From NCBI GenBank assembly GCA_003217965.1, contig QHNB01000341.1, positions 1-6,560 of the forward strand: 6,560 nucleotides of DNA, read 5' to 3'. This DNA comes from Verrucomicrobiota bacterium. GTDB lineage: Bacteria; Verrucomicrobiota; Verrucomicrobiia; Chthoniobacterales; UBA10450. The notes under the pieces were generated by a model that saw only the letters and a program-made list of their open reading frames with translations, was not told the DNA's origin and made no database searches. Numbering within the stretch: position 1 is the stretch's first letter; each line of letters starts with the position of its first letter. Below are positions 1 to 5,809 of the stretch, piece after piece. The position numbers were made by a program, and so were the translations under genes.

Positions 1-388
1 TGTCTTTCTCCTCACTTCCTTCTCCATGGAATTTGTCCGCCCAGAACTGACGAGGTTCTTTCGCGTCCGGCCCAGGACCGCGACTGGTCACCGTGATAAC
101 GACTGACTTCGCCGGAGTCGCCGTCTGGAAATAGCATTGCGAAATAGCAAAACCAGCTTCCGTGCGCGCGCTCGTCACCGCCTGTTTTGCAGGTTCGCCA
201 GTGGCCGATTCGATTTCACTGCTCGTGAGCAATTTATCCGCCTGGACCTTCATTCCCGAGTCGGTCACGGCTGACGCCGTGTTGCTTTTTTTCGATCGCT
301 GCGGACGCGCAGGGTCGGCGTTCAGGGAAGCATTTTTTCGGCAGCTCAAGAAAGCCAAAGACCAAATCAAGAGAATGACAGCTCGCAT
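1..388 (-). CDS. Putative lipoprotein, 5' part (3' end beyond left edge)
   Basis: An open frame of 129 codons on the minus strand runs off the left edge without a stop. It begins with a short hydrophobic segment ending in Cys16 (residues 9-16 WSLAFLSC), a lipoprotein-type signal peptide with an imperfect lipobox (Phe at -3), so the mature protein is probably lipid-anchored on a membrane. A polar linker follows (about 17-50), then a folded-looking part with LLTSSEIESATGEPAK (53-68), SQCYF (83-87) and a beta-rich SVVITVTSR (95-103). A Leu-Thr-x-x-Glu start, a Gly-Glu-Pro turn and a later Cys recall small DUF3558-like lipoproteins, but only loosely; I assign no function. I chose ATG 388 because GAGGAT lies about 7 bases upstream and the signal peptide starts there; an in-frame ATG at 427 would put 13 charged or polar residues ahead of it. 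A stop lies just upstream of 427. The gene diverges from the Asp-box gene at 643. Confidence 0.68.
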   Translation of the reverse strand, partial: MRAVILLIWSLAFLSCRKNASLNADPARPQRSKKSNTASAVTDSGMKVQADKLLTSSEIESATGEPAKQAVTSARTEAGFAISQCYFQTATPAKSVVITVTSRGPGPDAKEPRQFWADKFHGEGSEEKD

Positions 389-642
389 CAGACGATCCTC
401 GAAGCTACCCCCGCTCCGGCATGACATGCAACTTCATCGGCGCGACTTTCCTGCAGCCGATTACCGACCTCATTGCAGCGATGGGAATGCTGCACAGGTT
501 TTTGTCGACTCGACCTGCAGCCACAGCCCCAGGATTTTTCGATTAAGTTTTAACGGCGAACCGTTAAGGCGGTATTCACCGAGAAAGTTCTTTATCCCGA
601 TATGCTTCGCTCGAAAGGCGAACTCAAACTCCTAAAATAGCC
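389..642. other. Divergent intergenic region
   Basis: About 254 bases separate the minus-strand lipoprotein start (388) from the plus-strand start at 643, so both promoters should lie here. A plus-strand open frame crosses it from 162 but is antisense to the lipoprotein and shows no protein-like pattern. The one clear structure is the inverted repeat at 550-567. I see no convincing -35/-10 pair, and no strong Shine-Dalgarno sequence before the ATG at 643. Confidence 0.5.
550..567. repeat. Perfect 7-bp inverted repeat, CGAA loop
   Basis: TTAACGG (550-556) and CCGTTAA (561-567) are perfect reverse complements around the tetraloop CGAA. The repeat ends 75 bases upstream of the ATG at 643. No T-run follows on either strand, so an intrinsic terminator is unlikely. 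A protein-binding operator or a 5'-UTR hairpin for the Asp-box gene is possible; the role is inferred from position only. Confidence 0.45.
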
Positions 643-1632
643 ATGCATAAAAATTCTTCTGCCACATCCGCGTTCTTCAATCCGCGGATCTCCCTTGCGT
701 TTCTCCTTTGTTCCCTCGGCCTTTACATCGGGATGCTGAGCTTTGCAGCCAATCCACCGTCCGGGACAATTTCCGCTACCACGACAACCGCTCTGACCTG
801 GGTGGGAACGGCCACCGGGACAGGCGACGTCGCCGGCGAGTCGAGCTGCGTTGAAGGGGTCACTTGCGACACCTTCACCTTGACGGTCGATCCAACCAGT
901 GACTGGACGGGCAAACGCGTGGAAGTGCGAATTCAGCAGGCAGCCTCTTACGACGATACCGATCTTGTTATTCATAAGGGCGATAACAACGGACCGATCG
1001 TCGCTACTTCCGGCAACGGCGCAGGGATTACTGAAGTTGGCTATATCACTCCGAGCACCGACGGCACGGGCGTTTTCAGCGTTCACGTCATCTATTTCAC
1101 GACAGTCGCGGGCGACCAGTATCACGGTTCCGCTACCGTTGTGCCTCTCACTCCAATCCCTCCTCCAGCGGCAACGGTTGATACGACCAACAAGATTGGG
1201 TACGAGAATTTCGAGGCGCCGGGTCTGATTACGCCAGTCACAGTCACGACCGGGCCGACAGTCGAGTGGATGGGCCGCAGTGCAGGTGAACCATCTATCG
1301 GAGTAAATTGGAAATCGCTTAACTCAGCGAATGGCGTCACTAATTTCCAATCCGACCTCGAGACGTTATTTATCAATTTCAGCGACAGTTCAGCCAATGG
1401 CGGCGGTGCTACGGCTACATGGGCAAATCGCCCAGGACCGACCCAAGTCGTGATCGATTCGGATCCGATAGGTTTTCCGGGCCACTTGGATCGGGCATCG
1501 ATCATGAGACCATCGGTGGCGGACCGTATCACGCTCCACTTGTCGGGACTCCTGCTTACGCCGACGCAGTCTATTATTGCTCACAAGATCTGGTCGCGGC
1601 GTTTTGCCTGCGCAGTGATGACGGCGGAGTGA
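643..1632 (+). CDS. Secreted Asp-box (BNR/sialidase-like) protein, N-terminal fragment of a frame-broken gene
   Basis: This frame encodes the front of a large exported protein. Residues 17-36 are a hydrophobic signal peptide after a basic residue, with likely cleavage near Ala35-Ala36. Residues about 45-168 form a beta-rich, Gly/Thr-rich domain with a Cys pair (C69, C75) and a DTDLVIHKGD stretch (105-114), resembling pre-peptidase C-terminal (PPC)-like sandwiches. A Pro linker (170-176) leads to the start of a sialidase-like propeller: VEWMGRSAGEPSIGVNW (207-223), then TLFINFSD (241-248) and IDSDPIGF (271-278). After Phe278 (base 1476) the frame loses family resemblance and reads about 50 unrelated residues to a stop at 1632, while the conserved sequence continues in another frame (see 1419-3344). 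The fragment is therefore the 5' part of one broken gene. The ATG at 643 is chosen for the signal peptide; no clear ribosome site precedes it. The exact enzymatic role is unknown. Confidence 0.8.
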   Translation: MHKNSSATSAFFNPRISLAFLLCSLGLYIGMLSFAANPPSGTISATTTTALTWVGTATGTGDVAGESSCVEGVTCDTFTLTVDPTSDWTGKRVEVRIQQAASYDDTDLVIHKGDNNGPIVATSGNGAGITEVGYITPSTDGTGVFSVHVIYFTTVAGDQYHGSATVVPLTPIPPPAATVDTTNKIGYENFEAPGLITPVTVTTGPTVEWMGRSAGEPSIGVNWKSLNSANGVTNFQSDLETLFINFSDSSANGGGATATWANRPGPTQVVIDSDPIGFPGHLDRASIMRPSVADRITLHLSGLLLTPTQSIIAHKIWSRRFACAVMTAE

Positions 1633-3344
1633 CCTGGGGGCCTCCTGTCCAAACCTATACGACCGAGTGTGGTGGACTGCACGGACACGTGAAAGTCTCG
1701 CCCGCAGACGGTACGGTTTACCTTCCGAATAAAGATTGCAGCGGAAACGAAGCGGCCGTCGTTTCAGAAAATAACGGCATTAGCTGGAGCGTCCGGCCGG
1801 TGAGCAACCCGAGCATTCAGCCCGGGCCGAGCCAGAGCGATCCTGCTATTGCAGTCGATGCCAATGGGCGCGTCTACTTCGCCATGGCAGCTAATGACTC
1901 ATCAGCTGTTGTCAGCTACTCCGACGATCATGGCAATACTTGGAACAACATCGTTAGCGTAAGCTCGGCTCTCGGATTGCAGAATATCCGCTACCCGACA
2001 GCAACTGCGGGTGATGCGGGGCGTGCTGCGATCGCATTCCTCGGAACGACGACCGCCGGCGACGCCAACTCCGCCACCTTTAACGGAATCTGGCATCTCT
2101 ACGTCACTCACACGTTTGACGGCGGACTCACTTGGGTCACAACGGATACCACACCGAACATGCCGGTTCAGCGGGGCAACATTTGGACCGGCGGCGGCGC
2201 CAACATAGGTCGCAACCTGCTTGATTTTTTTGACGTAGCGATTGACAAAAAAGGGCGCGTCCAAGTCGGATATGCCAATGGCTGCGCAGGGGGTAACTGC
2301 GCCCAATCGGCGGCAACCGCAACCGGCAATGCCTACAGCGCGACGGCTACGATCGCCCGGCAATCCAGCGGAAAACGCCTTCTCGCAGCATCCGATGCCG
2401 TATCCAAAACAAGGACGGCTCCGGGAATGCCTTTTGTAACTCAGCGACGCATCGGCAATGTCGTTCACCTCGCGTGGTCCGAGGCGGATAGCGGGAGCTC
2501 CGCAGTTAAGACTTACCAGATTTTACGAGGCACAGCGAGTGGCGCCGAGACGCTATTAACCACGGTAAACGCACCTCAAACGCGATTTGATGACCTGTCG
2601 GCGACAGACACAACCAAGACGTACTTTTATAAGGTAGTCGCCACGAATCGTATTGGATCGTCGGCACCCAACAATGAGATCTCGGCACCGTTCGTCGGAG
2701 ATACCTGCAACGGCGTCATTATTCACCAGAACGATCCAGCCCACCCTGAAGCAGCAGCGGCAGGGGCGGCGCAGATTCCACAACTGTTGATCGACTATGT
2801 GTCCGTGGGTGAACCGTACCTTAACGGCGCCAACCAGCTCATGTTCAAGATGAAGGTAAGTGATCTAAGCGCGCTGCCGGCCAACAGTCGATGGAGAATG
2901 GTTTGGGACTCTTTCGCTTCTCCAGGCCAGCAGTTCTATGTCGGAATGACGACTGACTCCTCCAGTACGCCTACGTTCGAGTACGGAACGATCGCGACGG
3001 CTGTTGTTGGCTTAGTTGTCGGAGTCCCGCAGGAGACGAAGGTTGGGACACCCGACCCAGCAACCAATTATAAGGTTGATGGCACCATTACCATCTTTGT
3101 GCCCAAAGCTGCCGTAGGCAACCCGCAACTGGGCGACCTGCTCGGCGCAGTCAATGGTCGAACGTTTGCTGATAACACGACATTTGAGCGGTCAACCCAG
3201 TTGATCGACCACACGTTCGTCAAAGCGCAAACTGACACGAGCTATCCGGCGGCTACGTACACGATTGCCGGGAATAACGTTTGTGCGCCAGCTCCACCTC
3301 CTACACCCACACCCACTCCCAAGCCGAAGCACTCGCCGCACTAA
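1419..3344 (+). CDS. Asp-box propeller, FnIII and C-terminal domain, C-terminal fragment of the broken gene
   Basis: Continuation of the 643 gene, shifted by -1. Genuine sequence starts near residue 21 (base 1479) with GSGIDHETIGGGPY (24-37); the first 20 residues are out-of-frame readthrough, and no ribosome site supports the ATG at 1419 as an independent start. Asp boxes (S-x-D-x-G-x-T-W, a beta-propeller turn motif of sialidases and BNR proteins) lie at 66-73 SDDGGVTW, 116-123 SENNGISW (degenerate), 168-175 SDDHGNTW and 232-239 TFDGGLTW. Residues about 335-425 resemble a fibronectin type III domain (HLAWSEAD, then TYFYKVVATN). Residues about 429-620 form a further beta-rich domain I do not recognise. 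The end is a Pro/Thr/Lys tail (PPPTPTPTPKPK) with no sortase or other anchor motif. Cysteines at 54, 63, 84, 107, 289, 294, 430 and 622 suit an oxidised, exported protein. I cannot confirm a sialidase arginine triad, so 'sialidase' is a fold-level label. The stop is followed directly by DsbA coding sequence. Confidence 0.82.
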   Translation: MGKSPRTDPSRDRFGSDRFSGPLGSGIDHETIGGGPYHAPLVGTPAYADAVYYCSQDLVAAFCLRSDDGGVTWGPPVQTYTTECGGLHGHVKVSPADGTVYLPNKDCSGNEAAVVSENNGISWSVRPVSNPSIQPGPSQSDPAIAVDANGRVYFAMAANDSSAVVSYSDDHGNTWNNIVSVSSALGLQNIRYPTATAGDAGRAAIAFLGTTTAGDANSATFNGIWHLYVTHTFDGGLTWVTTDTTPNMPVQRGNIWTGGGANIGRNLLDFFDVAIDKKGRVQVGYANGCAGGNCAQSAATATGNAYSATATIARQSSGKRLLAASDAVSKTRTAPGMPFVTQRRIGNVVHLAWSEADSGSSAVKTYQILRGTASGAETLLTTVNAPQTRFDDLSATDTTKTYFYKVVATNRIGSSAPNNEISAPFVGDTCNGVIIHQNDPAHPEAAAAGAAQIPQLLIDYVSVGEPYLNGANQLMFKMKVSDLSALPANSRWRMVWDSFASPGQQFYVGMTTDSSSTPTFEYGTIATAVVGLVVGVPQETKVGTPDPATNYKVDGTITIFVPKAAVGNPQLGDLLGAVNGRTFADNTTFERSTQLIDHTFVKAQTDTSYPAATYTIAGNNVCAPAPPPTPTPTPKPKHSPH

Positions 3345-3413
3345 ATCGACGAACGATACCTGCCGTTTGTTATCGTCGGTCTCGTCGCGCTGCTTTCTAT
3401 CGCCGCTGGTGCT

Positions 3414-4010
3414 GTGCTTTATCACGCAAAGCGGCTGCCAGCTCCCGGCGCTCCGAAACAAACCTCCCTTAAAGAAGCAACGGAAGGGGGGCACATTCTG
3501 GGATCCCCTGACGCGCCCGTCACCTTGGAAGAATTTGGTGATTATGAATGTCCTCCTTGCGGGAGCCTGGCTGCTCCCCTTAACCAACTTGAGCACGATT
3601 ATCGTCCACGTTTGCGGATGATCTTCCGCAATTTTCCTCTCGTTAACCATCCGCACGCGCGCGATGCTGCTTGCGCGGCGGAAGCTGCTGGCCTGCAAGG
3701 GAAATTCTGGGAGATGCACGATCTGCTTTACAAAGAACAGTCAGCCTGGAGCAGAGCGACCGATGCCCGCGCTCTGTTTAGTGCCTATGCCGGAACGCTC
3801 GGGCTCGATTTAGCCCGTTTCGAAAAAGATCGGGAGGGCGATCAAGTTAAAGAACGGATCGCCGCCGATGAAAAGCGCGCCAGTGCTCTTGGGGTTAAGA
3901 CGACGCCTTCCGTTTTTATTAACAACCGACCTATTCCTCCTGCTGCTCTCCATCCCTTCGCCTTGCGCGCGACGGTCGACGCAGCAACCAAACCCGCTGT
4001 GACTCCGTAA
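3414..4010 (+). CDS. DsbA-family thiol:disulfide oxidoreductase (thioredoxin-like)
   Basis: It probably introduces disulfides into exported proteins. From the GTG at 3414 (198 residues), the DsbA-like thioredoxin fold begins with a VTLEEFGDYECPPC stretch whose CPPC active site is at residues 46-49. A helical insertion follows (FRNFPLVNHPHARDAACAAE, 71-90), and the cis-proline loop is TTPSVFIN at 163-170 (Pro165). GTG 3414 is the first usual start, but the same frame is open back to the preceding stop (3342-3344), and the 23 codons from 3345 encode a short basic/acidic head followed by a strong transmembrane segment (PFVIVGLVALLSIAAGA). That segment would anchor the enzyme outside the cytoplasm, so the true product is probably about 221 residues, starting at or near ATC 3345 or another non-canonical codon. 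VKOR follows after one base, which fits a DsbA/VKOR redox pair. Family assignment is firm; the start is not. Confidence 0.93.
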   Translation: MLYHAKRLPAPGAPKQTSLKEATEGGHILGSPDAPVTLEEFGDYECPPCGSLAAPLNQLEHDYRPRLRMIFRNFPLVNHPHARDAACAAEAAGLQGKFWEMHDLLYKEQSAWSRATDARALFSAYAGTLGLDLARFEKDREGDQVKERIAADEKRASALGVKTTPSVFINNRPIPPAALHPFALRATVDAATKPAVTP

Positions 4011-4011
4011 C

Positions 4012-4479
4012 ATGAGTTCTAGGCGAAGCGGTTCAGCTGCGACAGCCGCAAATACGTTCTCCTCCCGTAGCTCGGTTATCTTGTACGCAATTGCCGCAGT
4101 TATCTCACTCATTGGCCTGGCCGATGCCATTTATCTGTCTGTTCAGGCTTTAACTGGCGAGACATTGGTGTGCGGCGGATCCCCGGATTGTTTCCGAGTT
4201 TTGGGGAGCTCTTACGCCCGCATCGGCGGAATTCCGATCGCCCTGTTTGGAGCTTTGGCCTACTTCACCGCCTTCAGCTTCGCGACTTTCGCCGCTTTCG
4301 GTTACAGCCGGGCTCGAACTTTATTTTCTGCGATGGTGGGACTGATGTTTGCGGTGACGCTCTGGCTTCTGGCTGTTCAGGCATTCATCCTGCACGCTTT
4401 TTGTCGATTCTGTCTCCTCTCGGCGGCGGTGACGTTTCTCCTCGCTGGATTGGTTGTTGCTCGACCGCGTCCCAGCTGA
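4012..4479 (+). CDS. Vitamin K epoxide reductase (VKOR) family protein, DsbB-like oxidase
   Basis: An integral membrane protein of 155 residues, expected to reoxidise the upstream DsbA and pass electrons to quinone. Visible family marks in order: GLADAIYLSVQAL in the first membrane helix (35-47), a loop cysteine pair C54 and C60 (CGGSPDC), the conserved Ser and Gly-Pro region SSYARIGGIPIALFG (66-80), and the CxxC redox centre C131-R-F-C134 at the start of the last helix. Four hydrophobic segments fit the bacterial VKOR bundle: about 22-46, 71-95, 103-124 and 127-149. No thioredoxin domain is fused; that partner is the separate gene just upstream. The ATG lies one base after the DsbA stop and has no clear Shine-Dalgarno sequence, which suggests translational coupling. 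All four catalytic cysteines and the serine are present, so the gene looks intact. It converges on the CDF gene with 5 bases between stops. Confidence 0.93.
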   Translation: MSSRRSGSAATAANTFSSRSSVILYAIAAVISLIGLADAIYLSVQALTGETLVCGGSPDCFRVLGSSYARIGGIPIALFGALAYFTAFSFATFAAFGYSRARTLFSAMVGLMFAVTLWLLAVQAFILHAFCRFCLLSAAVTFLLAGLVVARPRPS

Positions 4480-4484
4480 ACGGA

Positions 4485-4862
4485 TCAACTCGAAACTGCT
4501 GGGATCGAAAAGATGTGCGGCTCCGAGCAAAGATGGGTTTCGATCGTGAGGTGGACGAGTTCTTCGTGTTCGCGCAATCGTTCTTGATAGGTTTCACAAG
4601 ACTTCGGCTCGTGTGCTACCAGCGACACGATCGCCGCAAATTTCCCGGCCCCCACTTGCCACACATGCAAGTCGGTCACGACTGAATCACCATCGCTCTG
4701 GATCGCCTTGCGAATTTCGTCAGGTAAATCGGATGACACAGGAATGCGATCGAGCAGAATACCGCTGGTGTCGCGCAGAAGATTATAGGCCCAGGAAAAC
4801 ACCACGGCACTGCCAACAATTCCGACCACGGGATCGAGCCAGGTCCAGCCGAAAATGAGCAT
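4485..4862 (-). CDS. Cation diffusion facilitator (DmeF-like), C-terminal fragment of a frame-broken gene
   Basis: The rear of the exporter that starts at 5328, now in a different frame. The apparent ATG at 4862 lies inside the CAT-repeat (His) coding run and is not a credible natural start. The fragment opens with FGWTWLDPVVGIVGSAVVFSWA (wording given in part: FGWTWLD at 4-10, then VVGIVGSAVVFSWAYNLLRD at 12-31), the last membrane helix of the family, followed by the GILLDR motif (34-39). The cytoplasmic domain carries VTDLHVWQVGAGKFAAIVS (62-80), the ferredoxin-like fold used for dimerisation and metal sensing in CDF proteins, and a His-rich end (ETHLCSEPH). The helix that should precede FGWTWLD, including the second membrane metal-binding motif, is absent from both frames. 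The stop at 4485-4487 lies 5 bases from the convergent VKOR stop. Confidence 0.82.
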   Translation of the reverse strand: MLIFGWTWLDPVVGIVGSAVVFSWAYNLLRDTSGILLDRIPVSSDLPDEIRKAIQSDGDSVVTDLHVWQVGAGKFAAIVSLVAHEPKSCETYQERLREHEELVHLTIETHLCSEPHIFSIPAVSS

Positions 4863-5328
4863 GATGATGATGCGGATCGTCTTTGAGTAGAAAAGCTGAG
4901 ACCAGGTTTACGCAGAGTCCCAGGGCCGCGATCCCGATCGCTTCATTGAAATGAATCGACAGCGGCACAAAGATCCGGTGCACAGATTCGCCAGCCATCA
5001 GGAGCGCGACCACCGAGAGCACGACAGCACTGGCGAAGCCACCGAGGACGCCAATTTTTCCCGTGCCGAAACTGAAGTGCAGATCGGAAGCGTGACGCTT
5101 GGTAAAATAATAGGCGGCAGCGGTGATTAAAAAGGCGGTCACATGGGTGCTCATGTGCCAGCCGTCTGCAAGCAGGGCCATCGAATGCGAGAGCAGCCCA
5201 ACCGTAATTTCCAACACCATCATCGTGCCGGTGATGGCGATCACGATCCGCGTCCGGCGTTCGCCTCGGGTAAAATCGTGCACAAAATTGTGTGAATGCC
5301 GGAACTGGGAATGATCCGAGCGATGCAT
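4783..5328 (-). CDS. Cation diffusion facilitator (DmeF-like), N-terminal fragment of a frame-broken gene
   Basis: CDF proteins export divalent metals such as Co, Ni, Zn or Cd by exchange with protons across the inner membrane. This frame gives a His-containing head (HSQFRHSHNF, 6-15), the ERRTR segment (23-27), and four hydrophobic helices at about 28-47, 62-75, 95-112 and 129-148. The helix-2 metal site is seen as LADGWHMSTH (53-62, Asp55/His58/His62); FSFGTGK (85-91) is another typical mark. DmeF-type proteins share this head and the WHM-x-TH pattern, so cobalt/nickel is a plausible but unproven substrate. At residues 153-156 (HHHH, bases 4872-4861) similarity stops; the next 25 residues are out of frame, while the true C-terminus resumes in the 4485-4862 frame. 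The start at ATG 5328 is fixed by a stop (TAG) just upstream. The ribosome site is weak. The gene diverges from the GlsB-type gene across 52 bases. Confidence 0.85.
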   Translation of the reverse strand: MHRSDHSQFRHSHNFVHDFTRGERRTRIVIAITGTMMVLEITVGLLSHSMALLADGWHMSTHVTAFLITAAAYYFTKRHASDLHFSFGTGKIGVLGGFASAVVLSVVALLMAGESVHRIFVPLSIHFNEAIGIAALGLCVNLVSAFLLKDDPHHHHAHFRLDLARSRGRNCWQCRGVFLGL

Positions 5329-5366
5329 GGACTAATCTTAGCTGGAACAGGCCAGTTTCAAACAAC

Positions 5367-5376
5367 GAGGAAGGAG
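5367..5376 (+). promoter_or_regulatory. Strong Shine-Dalgarno site for the GlsB-type gene
   Basis: GAGGAAGGAG contains AAGGAG 4 bases and GAGG 10 bases before ATG 5381. It is the clearest ribosome site in the window and fixes that start; the other genes here have weak or no such site. Confidence 0.75.
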
Positions 5377-5380
5377 AATT

Positions 5381-5641
5381 ATGCTTCACCTAATCTGGTA
5401 CATTCTTGTTGGTTTCATTGCCGGCGCGATTGCGAAAACGGTCATGCATGTGCATATGACCCTCTTTTGGACGATCATCCTCGGGATCATCGGCTCGATT
5501 ATAGGCGGAGCGGTCACGCATATGTTTTCGCGCCCTGTCAACGCCCGCTTTCATCCCGCTGGGCTGATTTTTTCTACGCTTGGTGCAATCCTGGTGCTGT
5601 TCCTCTGCTACAAATTAAGAATCCGCTTCCCACATGTCTAA
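5381..5641 (+). CDS. GlsB/YeaQ/YmgE family stress-response membrane protein
   Basis: A small protein of 86 residues, the usual size for the family long called transglycosylase-associated proteins. It has three hydrophobic segments: WYILVGFIAGAIAKTVM (6-22) with the family's Gly-rich first helix, WTIILGIIGSIIGGAVT (30-46) with the G-I-I-G-S-x-I-G-G pattern, and GLIFSTLGAILVLFLCY (61-77), followed by a basic end (KLRIRFPHV). The function is not established biochemically; relatives are associated with stress in several bacteria. It differs from many members in its His-rich loop between helices 1 and 2 (MHVHM, 22-26), which may be incidental. A strong ribosome site supports the start. It is divergent from the CDF gene and may share its control region; no recognisable operator is visible in the 52-base gap. 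Confidence 0.88.
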   Translation: MLHLIWYILVGFIAGAIAKTVMHVHMTLFWTIILGIIGSIIGGAVTHMFSRPVNARFHPAGLIFSTLGAILVLFLCYKLRIRFPHV

Positions 5642-5809
5642 CCGCAGCCGGTGAAGTGAGGCTGAGCCTGAAAAGGTTATGCGAAAGATTGTAGCAATCG
5701 CATCTTGTCGCAAAACATAATACGCCGACGCCGCAGGAACGCCTCGACAGAGCGAGGCGGTTACAACTTAGCCACGGCGTCGCCAAAACCTCAATTTCCC
5801 GCCTGCTTC
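5642..5809. other. Convergent intergenic region
   Basis: The 168 bases between the GlsB-type stop and the stop of the minus-strand GYF gene hold the nested palindrome at 5726-5782 and a small hairpin at 5687-5699 (GATTG, loop TAG, CAATC). No open frame here looks protein-like, and no T-run marks a standard terminator. Confidence 0.5.
5726..5782. repeat. Nested palindromic element, possible dispersed intergenic repeat
   Basis: Outer arms CGACGCCG (5726-5733) and CGGCGTCG (5775-5782) are perfect 8-bp reverse complements. Inside them CGCCTCG (5740-5746) and CGAGGCG (5753-5759) form a perfect 7-bp hairpin with loop ACAGAG. The unpaired 5760-5774 side makes the whole asymmetric. GC-rich nested stems between two convergent genes resemble REP-like or other dispersed palindromes, and I have an impression of similar elements in Verrucomicrobia genomes, which I cannot verify here. 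It could also act as a two-way transcription stop. It lacks a T-run and shows no protein-coding content. Confidence 0.6.

Noticed and set aside
162..635. Plus-strand open frame of 157 codons at the left
   Set aside because: It is antisense to the lipoprotein frame, has no motif or ribosome site, and its translation lacks protein-like features. The minus strand carries a signal peptide with an upstream GAGGAT.
592..1125. Minus-strand open frame of 177 codons opposite the Asp-box gene
   Set aside because: It is a shadow of the plus-strand coding region, which carries a signal peptide and recognisable domains; the minus reading has no family resemblance.
1471..1480. Programmed -1 frameshift at the TTTTCC run of the Asp-box gene
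   Set aside because: The codons do not fit the X-XXY-YYZ slippery pattern, and a slip would not restore the missing conserved segment.
1902..2468. Minus-strand open frame of 188 codons
   Set aside because: It lies opposite the Asp-box and propeller coding sequence and has an Arg/Cys-rich composition typical of antisense frames.
3290..3328. CCCACA-type low-complexity tract as a possible repeat or mobile-element end
   Set aside because: It simply encodes the Pro/Thr-rich C-terminal tail of the Asp-box protein.
3192..3719. Minus-strand open frame of 175 codons across the Asp-box/DsbA junction
   Set aside because: It covers well-supported coding sequence on the other strand, including the CPPC active site, and has no recognisable domain.
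4470..4504. Inverted repeat TCCCAGC/GCTGGGA spanning the convergent stops of VKOR and CDF, considered as a terminator
   Set aside because: The stem is only 7 bp with a 20-odd-base loop and no T-run on either side; chance is a sufficient explanation.
4170..4685. Plus-strand open frame overlapping VKOR and the CDF end
   Set aside because: It is out of frame with VKOR, whose catalytic cysteines are all present, and antisense to the CDF C-terminal domain.
5342..5355. CTGG/CCAG dyad with a nearby TTGAAA and TAAGAT on the minus strand, considered as a metal-responsive promoter/operator for the CDF gene
   Set aside because: Arms of 4 bp are expected by chance and the -35 to -10 spacing would be 15 bases, too short for a confident call.
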